Assembly (NCBI RefSeq): GCF_900104725.1
Contig: NZ_LT629758.1
Span: 6,813,001-6,877,000, forward strand
Direction: 5' to 3'
DNA from: Actinoplanes derwentensis
GTDB taxonomy: Bacteria > Actinomycetota > Actinomycetes > Mycobacteriales > Micromonosporaceae
Length of the DNA: 64,000 bases
Position numbers and translations under genes: made by a program. Below the pieces are notes generated by a model that saw nothing but the letters and a program-made list of their open reading frames with translations, did no database searches and was not told where the DNA came from. Within the stretch, counting starts at the first letter, position 1. Every line of letters begins with the position of its first letter. Positions 28,597-37,284 of the stretch are shown piece by piece.

Positions 28597-29714
28597 CGGG
28601 CGACCTCACCGTCGTAGTGACGCGGCACCCGGCTGCTGCCGAACCGGGTGACGATCTCGTAGTTGATCGTGCCGGTGGCGGCCGCCCAGTCGTCGGCGGT
28701 CGGCTCCCCGGACGTCCCCGGACCGAAGAGGACCGCGACGTCACCGGCGGAGACCGGCTCGTTGCCCACGTCGATGACCACCTGATCCATGCAGACCCGG
28801 CCGGCGATCCGCGCGGTCGTGCCGCCGACCCGGATCGGGCCGGTGCTCGACGCGTGCCGGGGCACCCCGTCGCCGTAACCCAGCGGCACCACCGCGAGGG
28901 TGGTCTCCCGCGGCGTCACATAGGTCAGCCCGTAGGAGACGCCCTGACCAGCCGGAACCCGCTTGGTCATCATGATCCGGGCGCGGGCCGTCATGGCCGG
29001 GCGCAGCCCGTGGGACTCCCCCGCGATCGGCGACAGACCATAGGCCGCGATGCCGACCCGGACCAGGTCGAAGTGGGCGTCCGGCCGGGTCAGGGTGGCC
29101 GCCGAGTTGGCGATGTGCCGATAACGCGGGGTGATGCCGAACCCGGCGGCGACGGCGAGCCCCGCGTGGAACGCGGCGAGCTGCCGGTCCACCGACTCGT
29201 GACCGGGCTCGTCGGCGCAGGCGAAATGGCTCCACACCCCGACGACCTCGATGTCACCGCCGGCCTGCGCCTTGGCCGCCGTCTCCAGCAGGATCGGCCA
29301 GTCGTCGGCGACCGCGCCGCCCCGGGCCAGGCCGGTGTCGAGTTTCAGGTGCACCCGGGCCGGACGGCCGGCCTGCCGGGCCGCGGCGGCCAGCTCGTCG
29401 ATCAGCTCCGGAGTCGCGGCGCTCAGGTCGATCCCGGCCGTGACACCCTCGTGCAACGGCAGCCCCGGAGCGAGCAGCCAGGCCAGCACCGGCGCCTCGA
29501 CCCCGGCCCGGCGCAGCGCGAGCGCCTCGTCGAGAGCGGCGACACCGAGCCAGGTCGCCCCACCGGCCAGCGCGGCCCGGGCGGCCGGCACCAGGCCGTG
29601 CCCGTAACCGTCGGCTTTGACCGCGACCAGCATCTCGGCGGAGGTGCGGGCACGCAGCACCGCGACGTTGTCCCTGATCGCGTCCAGATCGACGCGGACT
29701 TCGGCCTGCCACAT
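28593..29714 (-). CDS. alr: Alanine racemase
   Basis: A PLP enzyme making D-alanine for peptidoglycan. 373 aa. The PLP Lys is residue 33 in VAVKADGYGHG; the C-terminal catalytic Tyr region reads GVSYGLTYVT, and GRVCMDQVVIDVG is the family motif. Overlaps the hydrolase gene by 4 nt; 38 nt after nnr. Confidence 0.96.
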   Translation of the reverse strand: MWQAEVRVDLDAIRDNVAVLRARTSAEMLVAVKADGYGHGLVPAARAALAGGATWLGVAALDEALALRRAGVEAPVLAWLLAPGLPLHEGVTAGIDLSAATPELIDELAAAARQAGRPARVHLKLDTGLARGGAVADDWPILLETAAKAQAGGDIEVVGVWSHFACADEPGHESVDRQLAAFHAGLAVAAGFGITPRYRHIANSAATLTRPDAHFDLVRVGIAAYGLSPIAGESHGLRPAMTARARIMMTKRVPAGQGVSYGLTYVTPRETTLAVVPLGYGDGVPRHASSTGPIRVGGTTARIAGRVCMDQVVIDVGNEPVSAGDVAVLFGPGTSGEPTADDWAAATGTINYEIVTRFGSSRVPRHYDGEVAR

Positions 29715-29752
29715 GCCTCCACCCTACTGAGGCGTATGACAATTTCTGACGG

Positions 29753-31204
29753 TCAGCCCAGGAGATCGGCGACGACCGGGCGCAGTGCGGACGCCACGTC
29801 CGGCGCGGTGACCGGACCGTCCTGGGCGGCCCGCCGCCCGGCGAGACCGTGCACGTAAGCGGCCGTCACCGCGGCCCGCACCGCGGGCATCCCGGCGGCG
29901 AGCAGCGACCCGAGCAGACCGGCCAGCACGTCCCCGCTGCCCGCGGTGGCCAGCACCGGGCTCCCGGTCGGGTTCGCCCAGATCTCCCCCGACGGAGTGG
30001 CCACGATGGTCCGGTCGCCCTTGAGCAGCACCACCGCGTTCGTCCAGGCGGCCAGCCGAGCCGCCGCACCGGCCCGGTCGGCACCCGGCGCCTCCCCGGC
30101 AAGCCGCTTGAACTCACCGTCGTGCGGCGTCAGCACCAGCGGGGCGTCCCGGCGCAGATGCGTGGCGTGCTCCCCGCCGACCAGCAGGTTGATCGCGTCC
30201 GCGTCCAGCAGTACCGGCAGCGCGGTGGCCAGCACGCTGCGCAGTTCGGTGCGTGCCTGGTCACCGGTACCCAGTCCCGAGCCGCACACCCATGCCTGCA
30301 CCCGGCCGGCGTCCGCGACCCGGTCGGCCACCACCACCGACGGATGTGCCCGGACCACCTCACGGTGGGCGCTACCGGCATAACGCACCATGCCCGACGG
30401 ACCGGCCAGCGCGCCCGCGGTGGAGAGCAGCGCGGCACCCGGATAGAACGCCGAACCGGTGGCCAGGCCGACCACGCCGCGGGTGTACTTGTCCGAGGTC
30501 GCGCCCGGCCGCGGCCACCACCCGGCGATGTCGGCGGCCTCCGCCACCCGGACCGCCGGATCGGTCACCAGAGCCGGGCCGAGACCGATGTCGATCAGAT
30601 CCACCAGGCCACAGCGGGTCGCGGCCGGGCCGATCAGATGAGCCGGTTTGAGACAGCCGAACGTGACCGTCACATCAGCGGTCACCGCCTCACCCGGCAC
30701 GTCGCCGGTGTCCACGGTCACTCCGCTCGGGACGTCGACGGCGACGATCGGCGGACGGTTCCCCGTACGATCGCGAAGATCTTCGAGACGGCGCACGATG
30801 GACGCCGCCGCCGGCCGCAACCCGCCGCTCGCCCCGATCCCCACGATGCCGTCGAGCACCAGGTCGGAACGGCCCGGCAGGTCACTGACGGTGAACCCAC
30901 CGGCCTGGCGCAACGCCGTCAGACCGGCCAGATGCACCCGCTCCGGAGTCAGCAGCAGAGCCCGGACCTGAGCGCCCCGCCGGGCCAGCGCGGCACCGGC
31001 GAGCAGCGTGTCACCGCCGTTGTCGCCACTGCCGACCAGCAGCAGCACCCGGGCGCCGTAAACCCCGCCGGCCTCCTGCAGCAGCAGGGCACAACGCCGG
31101 GCCAGACCGGCCGCCGCCCGCTGCATCAAGGTGCCATCGGGAAGCGTCGCCATCAGGCTCTTCTCCGCCGACCGTACGTCGCTGACCCGCCAAGCCCGCC
31201 GCAT
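29753..31204 (-). CDS. nnr: Bifunctional NAD(P)H-hydrate epimerase / dehydratase
   Basis: Repairs damaged NAD(P)HX. An N-terminal YjeF epimerase domain (about 1-210; DGTLMQRAAAGLA, LLLVGSGDNGGDTLLAGAALA) is fused to a C-terminal ribokinase-like dehydratase with VLLKGDRTIVA and TAGSGDVLAGLLGSLLAAG. The start at ATG 31204 follows GGAGAG; an in-frame ATG 69 nt upstream adds only a basic leader. 483 aa, typical. Follows acpS by 88 nt. Confidence 0.95.
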   Translation of the reverse strand: MRRAWRVSDVRSAEKSLMATLPDGTLMQRAAAGLARRCALLLQEAGGVYGARVLLLVGSGDNGGDTLLAGAALARRGAQVRALLLTPERVHLAGLTALRQAGGFTVSDLPGRSDLVLDGIVGIGASGGLRPAAASIVRRLEDLRDRTGNRPPIVAVDVPSGVTVDTGDVPGEAVTADVTVTFGCLKPAHLIGPAATRCGLVDLIDIGLGPALVTDPAVRVAEAADIAGWWPRPGATSDKYTRGVVGLATGSAFYPGAALLSTAGALAGPSGMVRYAGSAHREVVRAHPSVVVADRVADAGRVQAWVCGSGLGTGDQARTELRSVLATALPVLLDADAINLLVGGEHATHLRRDAPLVLTPHDGEFKRLAGEAPGADRAGAAARLAAWTNAVVLLKGDRTIVATPSGEIWANPTGSPVLATAGSGDVLAGLLGSLLAAGMPAVRAAVTAAYVHGLAGRRAAQDGPVTAPDVASALRPVVADLLG

Positions 31205-31292
31205 AGTCTCTCCGTCCGTCAACTGCCCGCCCCGCGTCCTACCTGGCCACGAACCCACGTCTCGCCTGGTCACGGGCTCGCGTCCCGGCTCG

Positions 31293-31667
31293 TCAGGGGC
31301 CCGCTTCGGCGACGACCATCGCGGAGGCGATGCCGCCGTCGTGGGACAGCGACAGATGCCATCGGGCGATGCCGCGCGCGTTCGCCGCGGCGGCGACCGT
31401 ACCGGAAACCGTCAACCACGGCCGCCCGTCCGGATCGGAGACGACCTCACAATCGTGCCAGCGCAGACCGGCAGGCGCCCCGAGCGCCTTCGCGACGGCC
31501 TCCTTGGCCGCGAACCGGGCCGCCAGCGACTCGGGTGATCGCGGATTCCCGGAGCCGGTCAGCCGCTCCTCCTCGGTGAAGAGCCGGTTCGCGAGCAGCG
31601 GTGTCCGCTCCAGCGCCCGGCCGAAGCGCTCCACCAGGACGACGTCGATGCCGACAGACACGATCAC
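31293..31667 (-). CDS. acpS: Holo-[acyl-carrier-protein] synthase
   Basis: Transfers 4'-phosphopantetheine from CoA to acyl carrier protein. 124 aa from GTG 31667, which gives the standard start VSVGIDVV; longer in-frame starts add about 11 unrelated residues. Mg-binding Asp in GIDVV and Glu in [15 protein letters not shown], then [12 protein letters not shown]. First gene of the acpS-nnr-alr run. Confidence 0.94.
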   Translation of the reverse strand: MIVSVGIDVVLVERFGRALERTPLLANRLFTEEERLTGSGNPRSPESLAARFAAKEAVAKALGAPAGLRWHDCEVVSDPDGRPWLTVSGTVAAAANARGIARWHLSLSHDGGIASAMVVAEAGP

Positions 31668-31863
31668 AACAGTCACCCTATCGGTGCGCCAGGTCACCAC
31701 CCCAGATCAAGGTCAACCCCCTCCGCCGGTACGTCCACCGCTCCAGCCTCCCCGTCAAGCCCTCCTCCGGCCCTGTGGACAGGCCGTCCACAGGGCCGCC
31801 CACGGCCCTTCCCAGCCCTCTAACGTCGGCGCAATCCCCGTCGTACCGCTTGGAGGTCGCTCA

Positions 31864-32334
31864 ATGAATCCCTCTCCCCAGACCAGCGTCCCCAGCCCCC
31901 GAACCACCTCCCCCACTGCCCTCACACCCCAGTCCACTTCCGGCCCGCAGGTCACCTCCAGCCGATCTCCAGCAACCGTCTCCACCGGATCTCCGGGCGG
32001 CTCCACCGGATCCTCGGCAAGCGGCTCCGCCGGATCTCCGGCAGGTGGCGGCTCCGGCTTTCGGGTCGACGCTGAGGCTCTGCGTGGTGACGCGGCTGCC
32101 GTGACGGACTTCGCGGGCCGGGTCTCCGCCGGGGCAGCCCCTGCGCCGCGGGCCGCACCGGCACCACGCTGGGCGACCACCAGCACGAACACCCTGGCCA
32201 CCGACACCGCACGACGGCTGCTCAGCGTGCTGGCCCACGACATCACCGAGACCGCCGACCGGATCCGGGCCGTCGCCGCCGACTACGAGGAGGCCGACGT
32301 CCGTGCGGCAGGCCGAATCCGGGCCACTCGATGA
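31864..32334 (+). CDS. Candidate type VII secretion target (EspC-like)
   Basis: A 156-aa protein. Residues 1-65 are a low-complexity Ser/Thr/Pro/Gly stretch. The rest (FRVDAEALRGDAAAVTDFAGRV, then TARRLLSVLAHDITETADRIRAVAADYEEADV) has the long amphipathic helices and spacing of EspC-like ESX targets. GGAGG 7 nt before the ATG sets the start. Its end overlaps the DUF1023 hydrolase by 4 nt (ATGA), as WXG100-type proteins often precede a larger cargo. No ESX machinery is in the window. Assignment is by pattern, not by search. Confidence 0.68.
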   Translation: MNPSPQTSVPSPRTTSPTALTPQSTSGPQVTSSRSPATVSTGSPGGSTGSSASGSAGSPAGGGSGFRVDAEALRGDAAAVTDFAGRVSAGAAPAPRAAPAPRWATTSTNTLATDTARRLLSVLAHDITETADRIRAVAADYEEADVRAAGRIRATR

Positions 32335-34046
32335 ACACGACCGCGATCACCTACTCCCGGCTGCGTGTCACCGACCCGGCAGCTTGGCGGTCCACCGCGC
32401 TCGCCTGGCGCCGATGGGCGGCGCTGGCCGGTGCGCTCTGCGGCGAGTTCGGCCCGCTCCTGACCCGCTTGCGAGATTCGTGGACCGGTTCCGCCGCGGA
32501 GGCGGCGGCGGCCCGGCTGGCTGCGCTCTGCCGCCGGATGACATGTCTGCGGGTCTTCTGCTGGCGGGCCGACCAGGCGCTGAGCGAGTTCGCAGCGGGC
32601 ATCACCCGGGCCCGCGCACTACTCGACCAGGCCCGGACCGCGGCCCGGAACGCCGGCCTGGTCATCGACGACTCCGGCATGGTGCGTCCTGCCGCGCTCG
32701 GGTCGGCCGCCCCCGGTTCACCCTCTACCCAGGCCGGTGCAGGCGGTTCGGCGTCCGCCGGGCCAGGCGGACGCGGCGCAGACTCTGCCGGGAACGGGAC
32801 CGGGAACGGGACCGGCGGCTCGGCCTCTACCCGGACCGGGGTGGGCGGCTCGGCTTCCGCTGGGACCGGGGTGGGCGGTTCGGCTTCGGCCACCGCCGAT
32901 CCTGCGGCGGTTCAGGCGGTCGCCGCGGTGCTGGCTTCGGCCTTGGAGGTCGCCGCTGACGCCGACGCGACCGCGGCGGCACGGCTCGCCGCGCTCGCTG
33001 ACGTTTCCGATGTTCCGGCGGTCTCGTCCTTTCCGGCGTGCGACGCCGATCCGGCCGAGGTTCGGCGCTGGTGGTCCGGGTTCACTCCGGCGCAGCGGGA
33101 CTGGCTCCTGGTCACCGACGCGGTGTCGCTGGCCGGCGCCGAGGGGATTCCGGTCGCTGATCGCGACATCGCCAACCGGCTGCTGCTCGGCGACCAGCGC
33201 CGGGACCTGGAGTCGATGGCGAAACGCGGCACCGACCCGGACCGGATCCGGGACCTGCGCGAAGGCCTCGACCGGTTGAACGCCCGGCTGGAGGACGACA
33301 CCGGACCCCGGGCCTACCTGGTCGGGCTTAGTCTCGCCGACGAGGGCCGGGCCGTGGTCGCGCTCGGTGACCCCGACCGGGCCACCAATGTCCTCACCCA
33401 CGTCCCCGGCATGACCTCTGACCTACGGTCGCTGAGTGGCGAGCTGACCCGGGCCGAGCGGGTGGCCGTCCGCTCCGGCGAGCTGGGACCGGGTGGGTCG
33501 ACCAGTGCGGTGATGTGGCTCGACTACGACGCACCTGATTTCCTGCACGAGGCGGCTTCACCGAGGCAGGCCAGGGAGGGTGCGGTCGAGTTGCGCCGGT
33601 TCCAGGAAGGGCTGCGGGCCACGCACGAGGGCGAGCCGGCCCGTCAGACGGTGCTCGGGCACAGTTACGGCTCGCTGCTGGTCGGTTCGGCCGCGGCCGG
33701 TGGCCGATTGGAGGCCGACAGCGTGGTCTTCGTCGGTTCGCCAGGTGTCGGGGTCGACTCGGCCACCCTGCTGGGTGTGCCGGCCGATCACGTCTGGTCC
33801 ACCACGTCCCGGACCGACGTGATCCAGCTGGCGAAGGAACCGAGGGATCTCCTGCCGGGCGCGCGTCTCCCGGACCTGTCGCCCGGTCCCGAGCGTGACC
33901 TCTGGTTCGGCCGCAACCCGAGCCACCCGAGTTTCGGTGGCCGGGTGTTCGCCAGCCAGGCCGACGCCGGCCACCTGGGCTACTGGGACGAGGACCGTCC
34001 CGCTCTCGACGCCATGGCCCGGATAACCCTGGGCGGAAAGCCTTGA
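32331..34046 (+). CDS. WXG-type N-terminus fused to DUF1023 alpha/beta hydrolase
   Basis: A 571-aa protein. The N-terminal helical region has WTG near 51-53, the turn of a WXG100 hairpin. A Gly/Ser/Ala/Thr repeat linker (about 125-185, with GTGVGGSAS units) follows, then a DUF1023 hydrolase: nucleophile Ser near 444 in GHSYGS, an Asp region in STTSRTDVIQL, and a late His in DAGHLGYW. Typical layout of a type VII secreted hydrolase or toxin. It overlaps the EspC-like gene and probably binds it for export. Target unknown; no separate immunity gene is obvious. Confidence 0.8.
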   Translation: MNTTAITYSRLRVTDPAAWRSTALAWRRWAALAGALCGEFGPLLTRLRDSWTGSAAEAAAARLAALCRRMTCLRVFCWRADQALSEFAAGITRARALLDQARTAARNAGLVIDDSGMVRPAALGSAAPGSPSTQAGAGGSASAGPGGRGADSAGNGTGNGTGGSASTRTGVGGSASAGTGVGGSASATADPAAVQAVAAVLASALEVAADADATAAARLAALADVSDVPAVSSFPACDADPAEVRRWWSGFTPAQRDWLLVTDAVSLAGAEGIPVADRDIANRLLLGDQRRDLESMAKRGTDPDRIRDLREGLDRLNARLEDDTGPRAYLVGLSLADEGRAVVALGDPDRATNVLTHVPGMTSDLRSLSGELTRAERVAVRSGELGPGGSTSAVMWLDYDAPDFLHEAASPRQAREGAVELRRFQEGLRATHEGEPARQTVLGHSYGSLLVGSAAAGGRLEADSVVFVGSPGVGVDSATLLGVPADHVWSTTSRTDVIQLAKEPRDLLPGARLPDLSPGPERDLWFGRNPSHPSFGGRVFASQADAGHLGYWDEDRPALDAMARITLGGKP

Positions 34047-34126
34047 CCCCACCCCGGCACCCGGAAGGCAGCGACCCGCGAGGCCCCACCCCCGGAAAGC
34101 AGTGAGCCACCGCACCGGGAAGCCGA

Positions 34127-34158
34127 TGAGCCGCCGGGCCTTGAGGTCCGGCGGCTCA
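34127..34158. terminator. Perfect 11-bp hairpin, hydrolase / glmS junction
   Basis: Arms 34127-34137 and 34148-34158 (TGAGCCGCCGG and its complement) with a 10-nt loop, between the convergent DUF1023 gene and glmS. GC hairpin without T-run, probably bidirectional. Confidence 0.75.
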
Positions 34159-34168
34159 GCGGGGGCGA

Positions 34169-36052
34169 TTACTCGACGGTGACCGACTTGGCCAGGTTGC
34201 GGGGCTGGTCGACGTCGTTTCCGCGGGCCGCGGCGATCTCGCAGGCGAGGATCTGCAGCGGCACGGTGGTCATCAGCGGGGCGAGCAGGGTGGGCGTGTG
34301 CGGCACCGTGATGAGGTGATCGGCGAACTGCCGGACGTCCTCGTCGCCCTCCTCGGCGATCACGATGGTGCGGGCGCCACGGGCCCGGACCTCCTGGATG
34401 TTGGAGACGACCTTGTCGCGCATGACACCCCGGCCGGTCGGCGAGGGCACCACGCACACCACCGGGGTGCCGTCCTCGACCAGCGAGATCGAGCCGTGCT
34501 TGAGCTCACCGGCGGCGAAACCCTCGGCGTGCATGTAGGCGAGTTCCTTGAGCTTCAGCGCGCCCTCCAGGGCCACCGGGAACCCGACGTGCCGGCCGAT
34601 GAACAGGACCGTGGAGGCGGTCCGCAGGTCACGGCCCAGTTCCCGGACCTGGTCCATCCGGCTGAGCAACGTACGCAAGCTGTCCGGGGTGGCCTGAAGC
34701 TTCTCGACGACGGCGGCGACCTCGTCGGAGTACATCACCCCGCGGACCTGGGCCAGGTGCAGGCCGATCAGGTAGCAGGCCACCAGCTGGGTGAGGAACG
34801 CCTTGGTGGAGGCGACCGCGATCTCCGGACCACCGTGGGTGTAGAGGACGGCGTCCGACTCGCGCGGGATGGTGGACCCGTTGGTGTTGCAGATGGCGAG
34901 GACCCGGGCCTTCTGCTCCTTGGCGTGCCGCAGCGCCATCAGGGTGTCCATCGTCTCGCCGGACTGGCTGATCGCGATCACCAGGGTCGAGCGGTCCAGG
35001 ATCGGGTCGCGGTACCGGAACTCACTGGCCAGCTCCACCTCGCAGGGGATCCGCACCCAGTGCTCGATGGCGTACTTGGCGACCATGCCGGCGTGGTACG
35101 CCGTACCACAGGCCACGATGAACACCTTGTCCACGTCCCGCAGGTCCTGGTCGGTGAGGCGGACCTCGTCCAGGATGATCTCGCCACGGTCGGAGAGCCG
35201 GCCCAGCAGGGTGTCGGCGATCGCCTGGGGCTGCTCGGCGATCTCCTTCAACATGAAGTACTCGTAACCGCCCTTCTCGGCGGCCGACATGTCCCAGTCG
35301 ACGTGGTACTCCTTGCCGACTGCGGGGGTGCCGTCGAAGCCGGAGATCTCGATGCCCTCCGGGGTGATCAGGACGATCTGGTCCTGGCCCAGCTCGATGG
35401 CTTCCCGGGTGTGCTCGATGAAGGCGGAGACGTCACTGGCGAGGAAGTTCTCCCCGGCGCCACGGCCGACCACGAGCGGCGAGTTGCGCCGGGCGGCGAC
35501 CACCGCGCCGGGCACGCTCACGTCGGTGGCGAGCAGGGTGAAGGCGCCTTCGAGGCGGTTGGCCACCCGGCGCATGCCTTCGGCGAGCAGGGCCGGGCCG
35601 TCCGCGGCGCCGGACTCGCGCAGCGTGCGCATCTCGGCGGCGAGCAGGTGGGCGGCGCATTCGGTGTCGGTGTCGCTGCGGAACTCGACGCCGGTCGCCT
35701 CCAGCTCGACGCGGAGGCGGGCGAAGTTCTCGATGATGCCGTTGTGGATGACGGCGACCCGGCCGTCGGCGGAGAGGTGCGGGTGGGCGTTGCGGTCGGT
35801 GGGTCCGCCGTGGGTGGCCCAGCGGGTGTGACCGATGCCGGTGGTGCCGGTTCCGATGCCGTCAGCGGCTCGTTCGGCGAGCGCCTTCTCCAGGTTGGCG
35901 AGTTTGCCCGCTTTCTTCTCAGTCTGGATCAGTCCGCTGTCGATGATGGCGACACCTGCGGAGTCATACCCGCGGTACTCCAGGCGGCGCAGCCCGTCGA
36001 TGACGATGCTGAGCGCCGGTCGGTTTCCTACGTATCCCACGATCCCACACAT
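34169..36052 (-). CDS. glmS: Glutamine-fructose-6-phosphate aminotransferase
   Basis: Makes glucosamine-6-phosphate from fructose-6-P and glutamine, the entry to UDP-GlcNAc and peptidoglycan. Start at ATG 36052 so that the catalytic Cys follows Met (MCGIVGYVG); upstream in-frame sequence lacks this. 627 aa: amidotransferase domain (RRLEYRGYDSAG, GHTRWATHG), then two SIS domains (SQSGETMDT, CNTNGSTIPRESD), ending LAKSVTVE. No glmS-ribozyme-like sequence was recognised upstream. Confidence 0.96.
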   Translation of the reverse strand: MCGIVGYVGNRPALSIVIDGLRRLEYRGYDSAGVAIIDSGLIQTEKKAGKLANLEKALAERAADGIGTGTTGIGHTRWATHGGPTDRNAHPHLSADGRVAVIHNGIIENFARLRVELEATGVEFRSDTDTECAAHLLAAEMRTLRESGAADGPALLAEGMRRVANRLEGAFTLLATDVSVPGAVVAARRNSPLVVGRGAGENFLASDVSAFIEHTREAIELGQDQIVLITPEGIEISGFDGTPAVGKEYHVDWDMSAAEKGGYEYFMLKEIAEQPQAIADTLLGRLSDRGEIILDEVRLTDQDLRDVDKVFIVACGTAYHAGMVAKYAIEHWVRIPCEVELASEFRYRDPILDRSTLVIAISQSGETMDTLMALRHAKEQKARVLAICNTNGSTIPRESDAVLYTHGGPEIAVASTKAFLTQLVACYLIGLHLAQVRGVMYSDEVAAVVEKLQATPDSLRTLLSRMDQVRELGRDLRTASTVLFIGRHVGFPVALEGALKLKELAYMHAEGFAAGELKHGSISLVEDGTPVVCVVPSPTGRGVMRDKVVSNIQEVRARGARTIVIAEEGDEDVRQFADHLITVPHTPTLLAPLMTTVPLQILACEIAAARGNDVDQPRNLAKSVTVE

Positions 36053-36251
36053 GAGGGCCAGACTAACCGACTTTCGCTCAATCGTCATGCTCGGGAAGCG
36101 CACTTTTGAGCATCCTATGTGATCGGAACGATACTCCGGCCACCCCGCCAGGGCACCAGCGGCCGACCGGTCAAGTGCACTGACCCGTACGGCTGAGTGA
36201 TCCTTCACGTGCGTCCCGGGCGTACCGTGTAGTAATCGTCGGGAGGAAGAC

Positions 36252-37214
36252 ATGAGCGATCCGAACGAGCCCCGGCAGCCGCCCAAGCCGCCGACGTTCA
36301 CGCCACCGGGCCACCACTCGGAGTACCCGCCAACGTCCCAGTTCCCGCCGGTGAGCCCCGGCCCGTACCCCCCGCAGCCTCCGGGCTATCCGCAACAGCC
36401 CCCGGCCTACCCACCGGAGCCCTCGGCTTACCCGCCGGGCGTGGCCCAGCCGCCGGCTTACGCCCAGGGTGTGGCACAGCCACCGCCGCCGTACCAGCCG
36501 CCCCCGGAGTACGACCAGACCGCCGGCTGGGCTCAGCCGCCGCCGTACGACTCCGGCACCGGCTACCAGCAGCCCGGCTACGGCCCCGCGCAGGGCACGC
36601 CCGGTTACGGCCCACCACCGGGACCTCCCGGTTACGGCCCGCCGCAGGGACCTCCTGGCTACGGCCCGCCGCAGCGGCCCAAGCGGAGCGCCGTCCCGTT
36701 CATCGCCCTGGTCCTGGCCATCGCGCTGTTGCTGTGCGGCGGCGTGGTGGCCGTCGGCAAGATCCTGGTGGACCGCACGACCGAGAAGGCACAGGAGATC
36801 GCCGGGCCGATCCTGGACCCGACGTTGCCGGCGCTGCCCACCGACGGTCCCGAGCTACCCGGGCTGCCCACCGATTTCCCGGACTTCCCCGGCCTGCCCA
36901 CTGATCTACCGACCGGGATCCCCGGCCTCGGCACCGAGATCAGCGTGACCTACGAGGTGACCGGCGACGGCCCGGCCGAGATCGTCTACATCGAGTCCGG
37001 GAACTCCCCGAAGCGGGTCGGCAGCGCGAAACTGCCGTGGAAGATCACCACGAAGCTGACCAGCCCGGCCGCGGTGTACGTGGTGGCCATCCGGTCCGGT
37101 CTCGGCGACGGCGGCATCAAGTGCCGGACGACCGTCGACGGCGAGCAGGTGGCCGAGCACAGTGCCGAGGGCACTCTGGCCACGGCCAACTGCTACAAGC
37201 TGGTCGTGGAGTAA
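36252..37214 (+). CDS. Proline-rich, single-pass MmpS-like protein
   Basis: A 320-aa protein. Residues 1-145 are Pro/Gly/Tyr/Gln-rich with GYGPPQGPP-type repeats. A single transmembrane segment (about 148-172) follows, then a linker with three LPTD repeats, then an extracellular beta domain (SVTYEVTGDGPAEIVYIESG, CRTTVDGEQVAEHSAEGTLATANCY) like the MmpS C-terminus, including a likely Cys-Cys pair. MmpS proteins usually partner an MmpL lipid exporter; none is in the window. GGAGGA precedes the ATG. Divergent from glmS across about 200 nt. Confidence 0.8.
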   Translation: MSDPNEPRQPPKPPTFTPPGHHSEYPPTSQFPPVSPGPYPPQPPGYPQQPPAYPPEPSAYPPGVAQPPAYAQGVAQPPPPYQPPPEYDQTAGWAQPPPYDSGTGYQQPGYGPAQGTPGYGPPPGPPGYGPPQGPPGYGPPQRPKRSAVPFIALVLAIALLLCGGVVAVGKILVDRTTEKAQEIAGPILDPTLPALPTDGPELPGLPTDFPDFPGLPTDLPTGIPGLGTEISVTYEVTGDGPAEIVYIESGNSPKRVGSAKLPWKITTKLTSPAAVYVVAIRSGLGDGGIKCRTTVDGEQVAEHSAEGTLATANCYKLVVE

Positions 37215-37233
37215 AGAGACGAGTAAACGAAAC

Positions 37234-37270
37234 CGGGCCGGTTCCTGACAAGCAACAAGGAACCGGCCCG
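37234..37270. terminator. Perfect 13-bp hairpin, MmpS-like / glmM junction
   Basis: Arms 37234-37246 (CGGGCCGGTTCCT) and 37258-37270 pair perfectly around an 11-nt A-rich loop, in the 70-nt gap between two convergent stop codons. Only a TT follows. Probably a bidirectional terminator. Confidence 0.8.
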
Positions 37271-37284
37271 TTAAGTACAAGACG

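Noticed and set aside
32730..32900. Tandem repeats that might be a CRISPR or satellite
   Set aside because: They are in-frame GTGVGGSAS-coding repeats inside the hydrolase linker, with no spacer structure.
36053..36251. Possible glmS ribozyme upstream of glmS
   Set aside because: None of the conserved core was recognised, and the ribozyme is not typical of actinobacteria.
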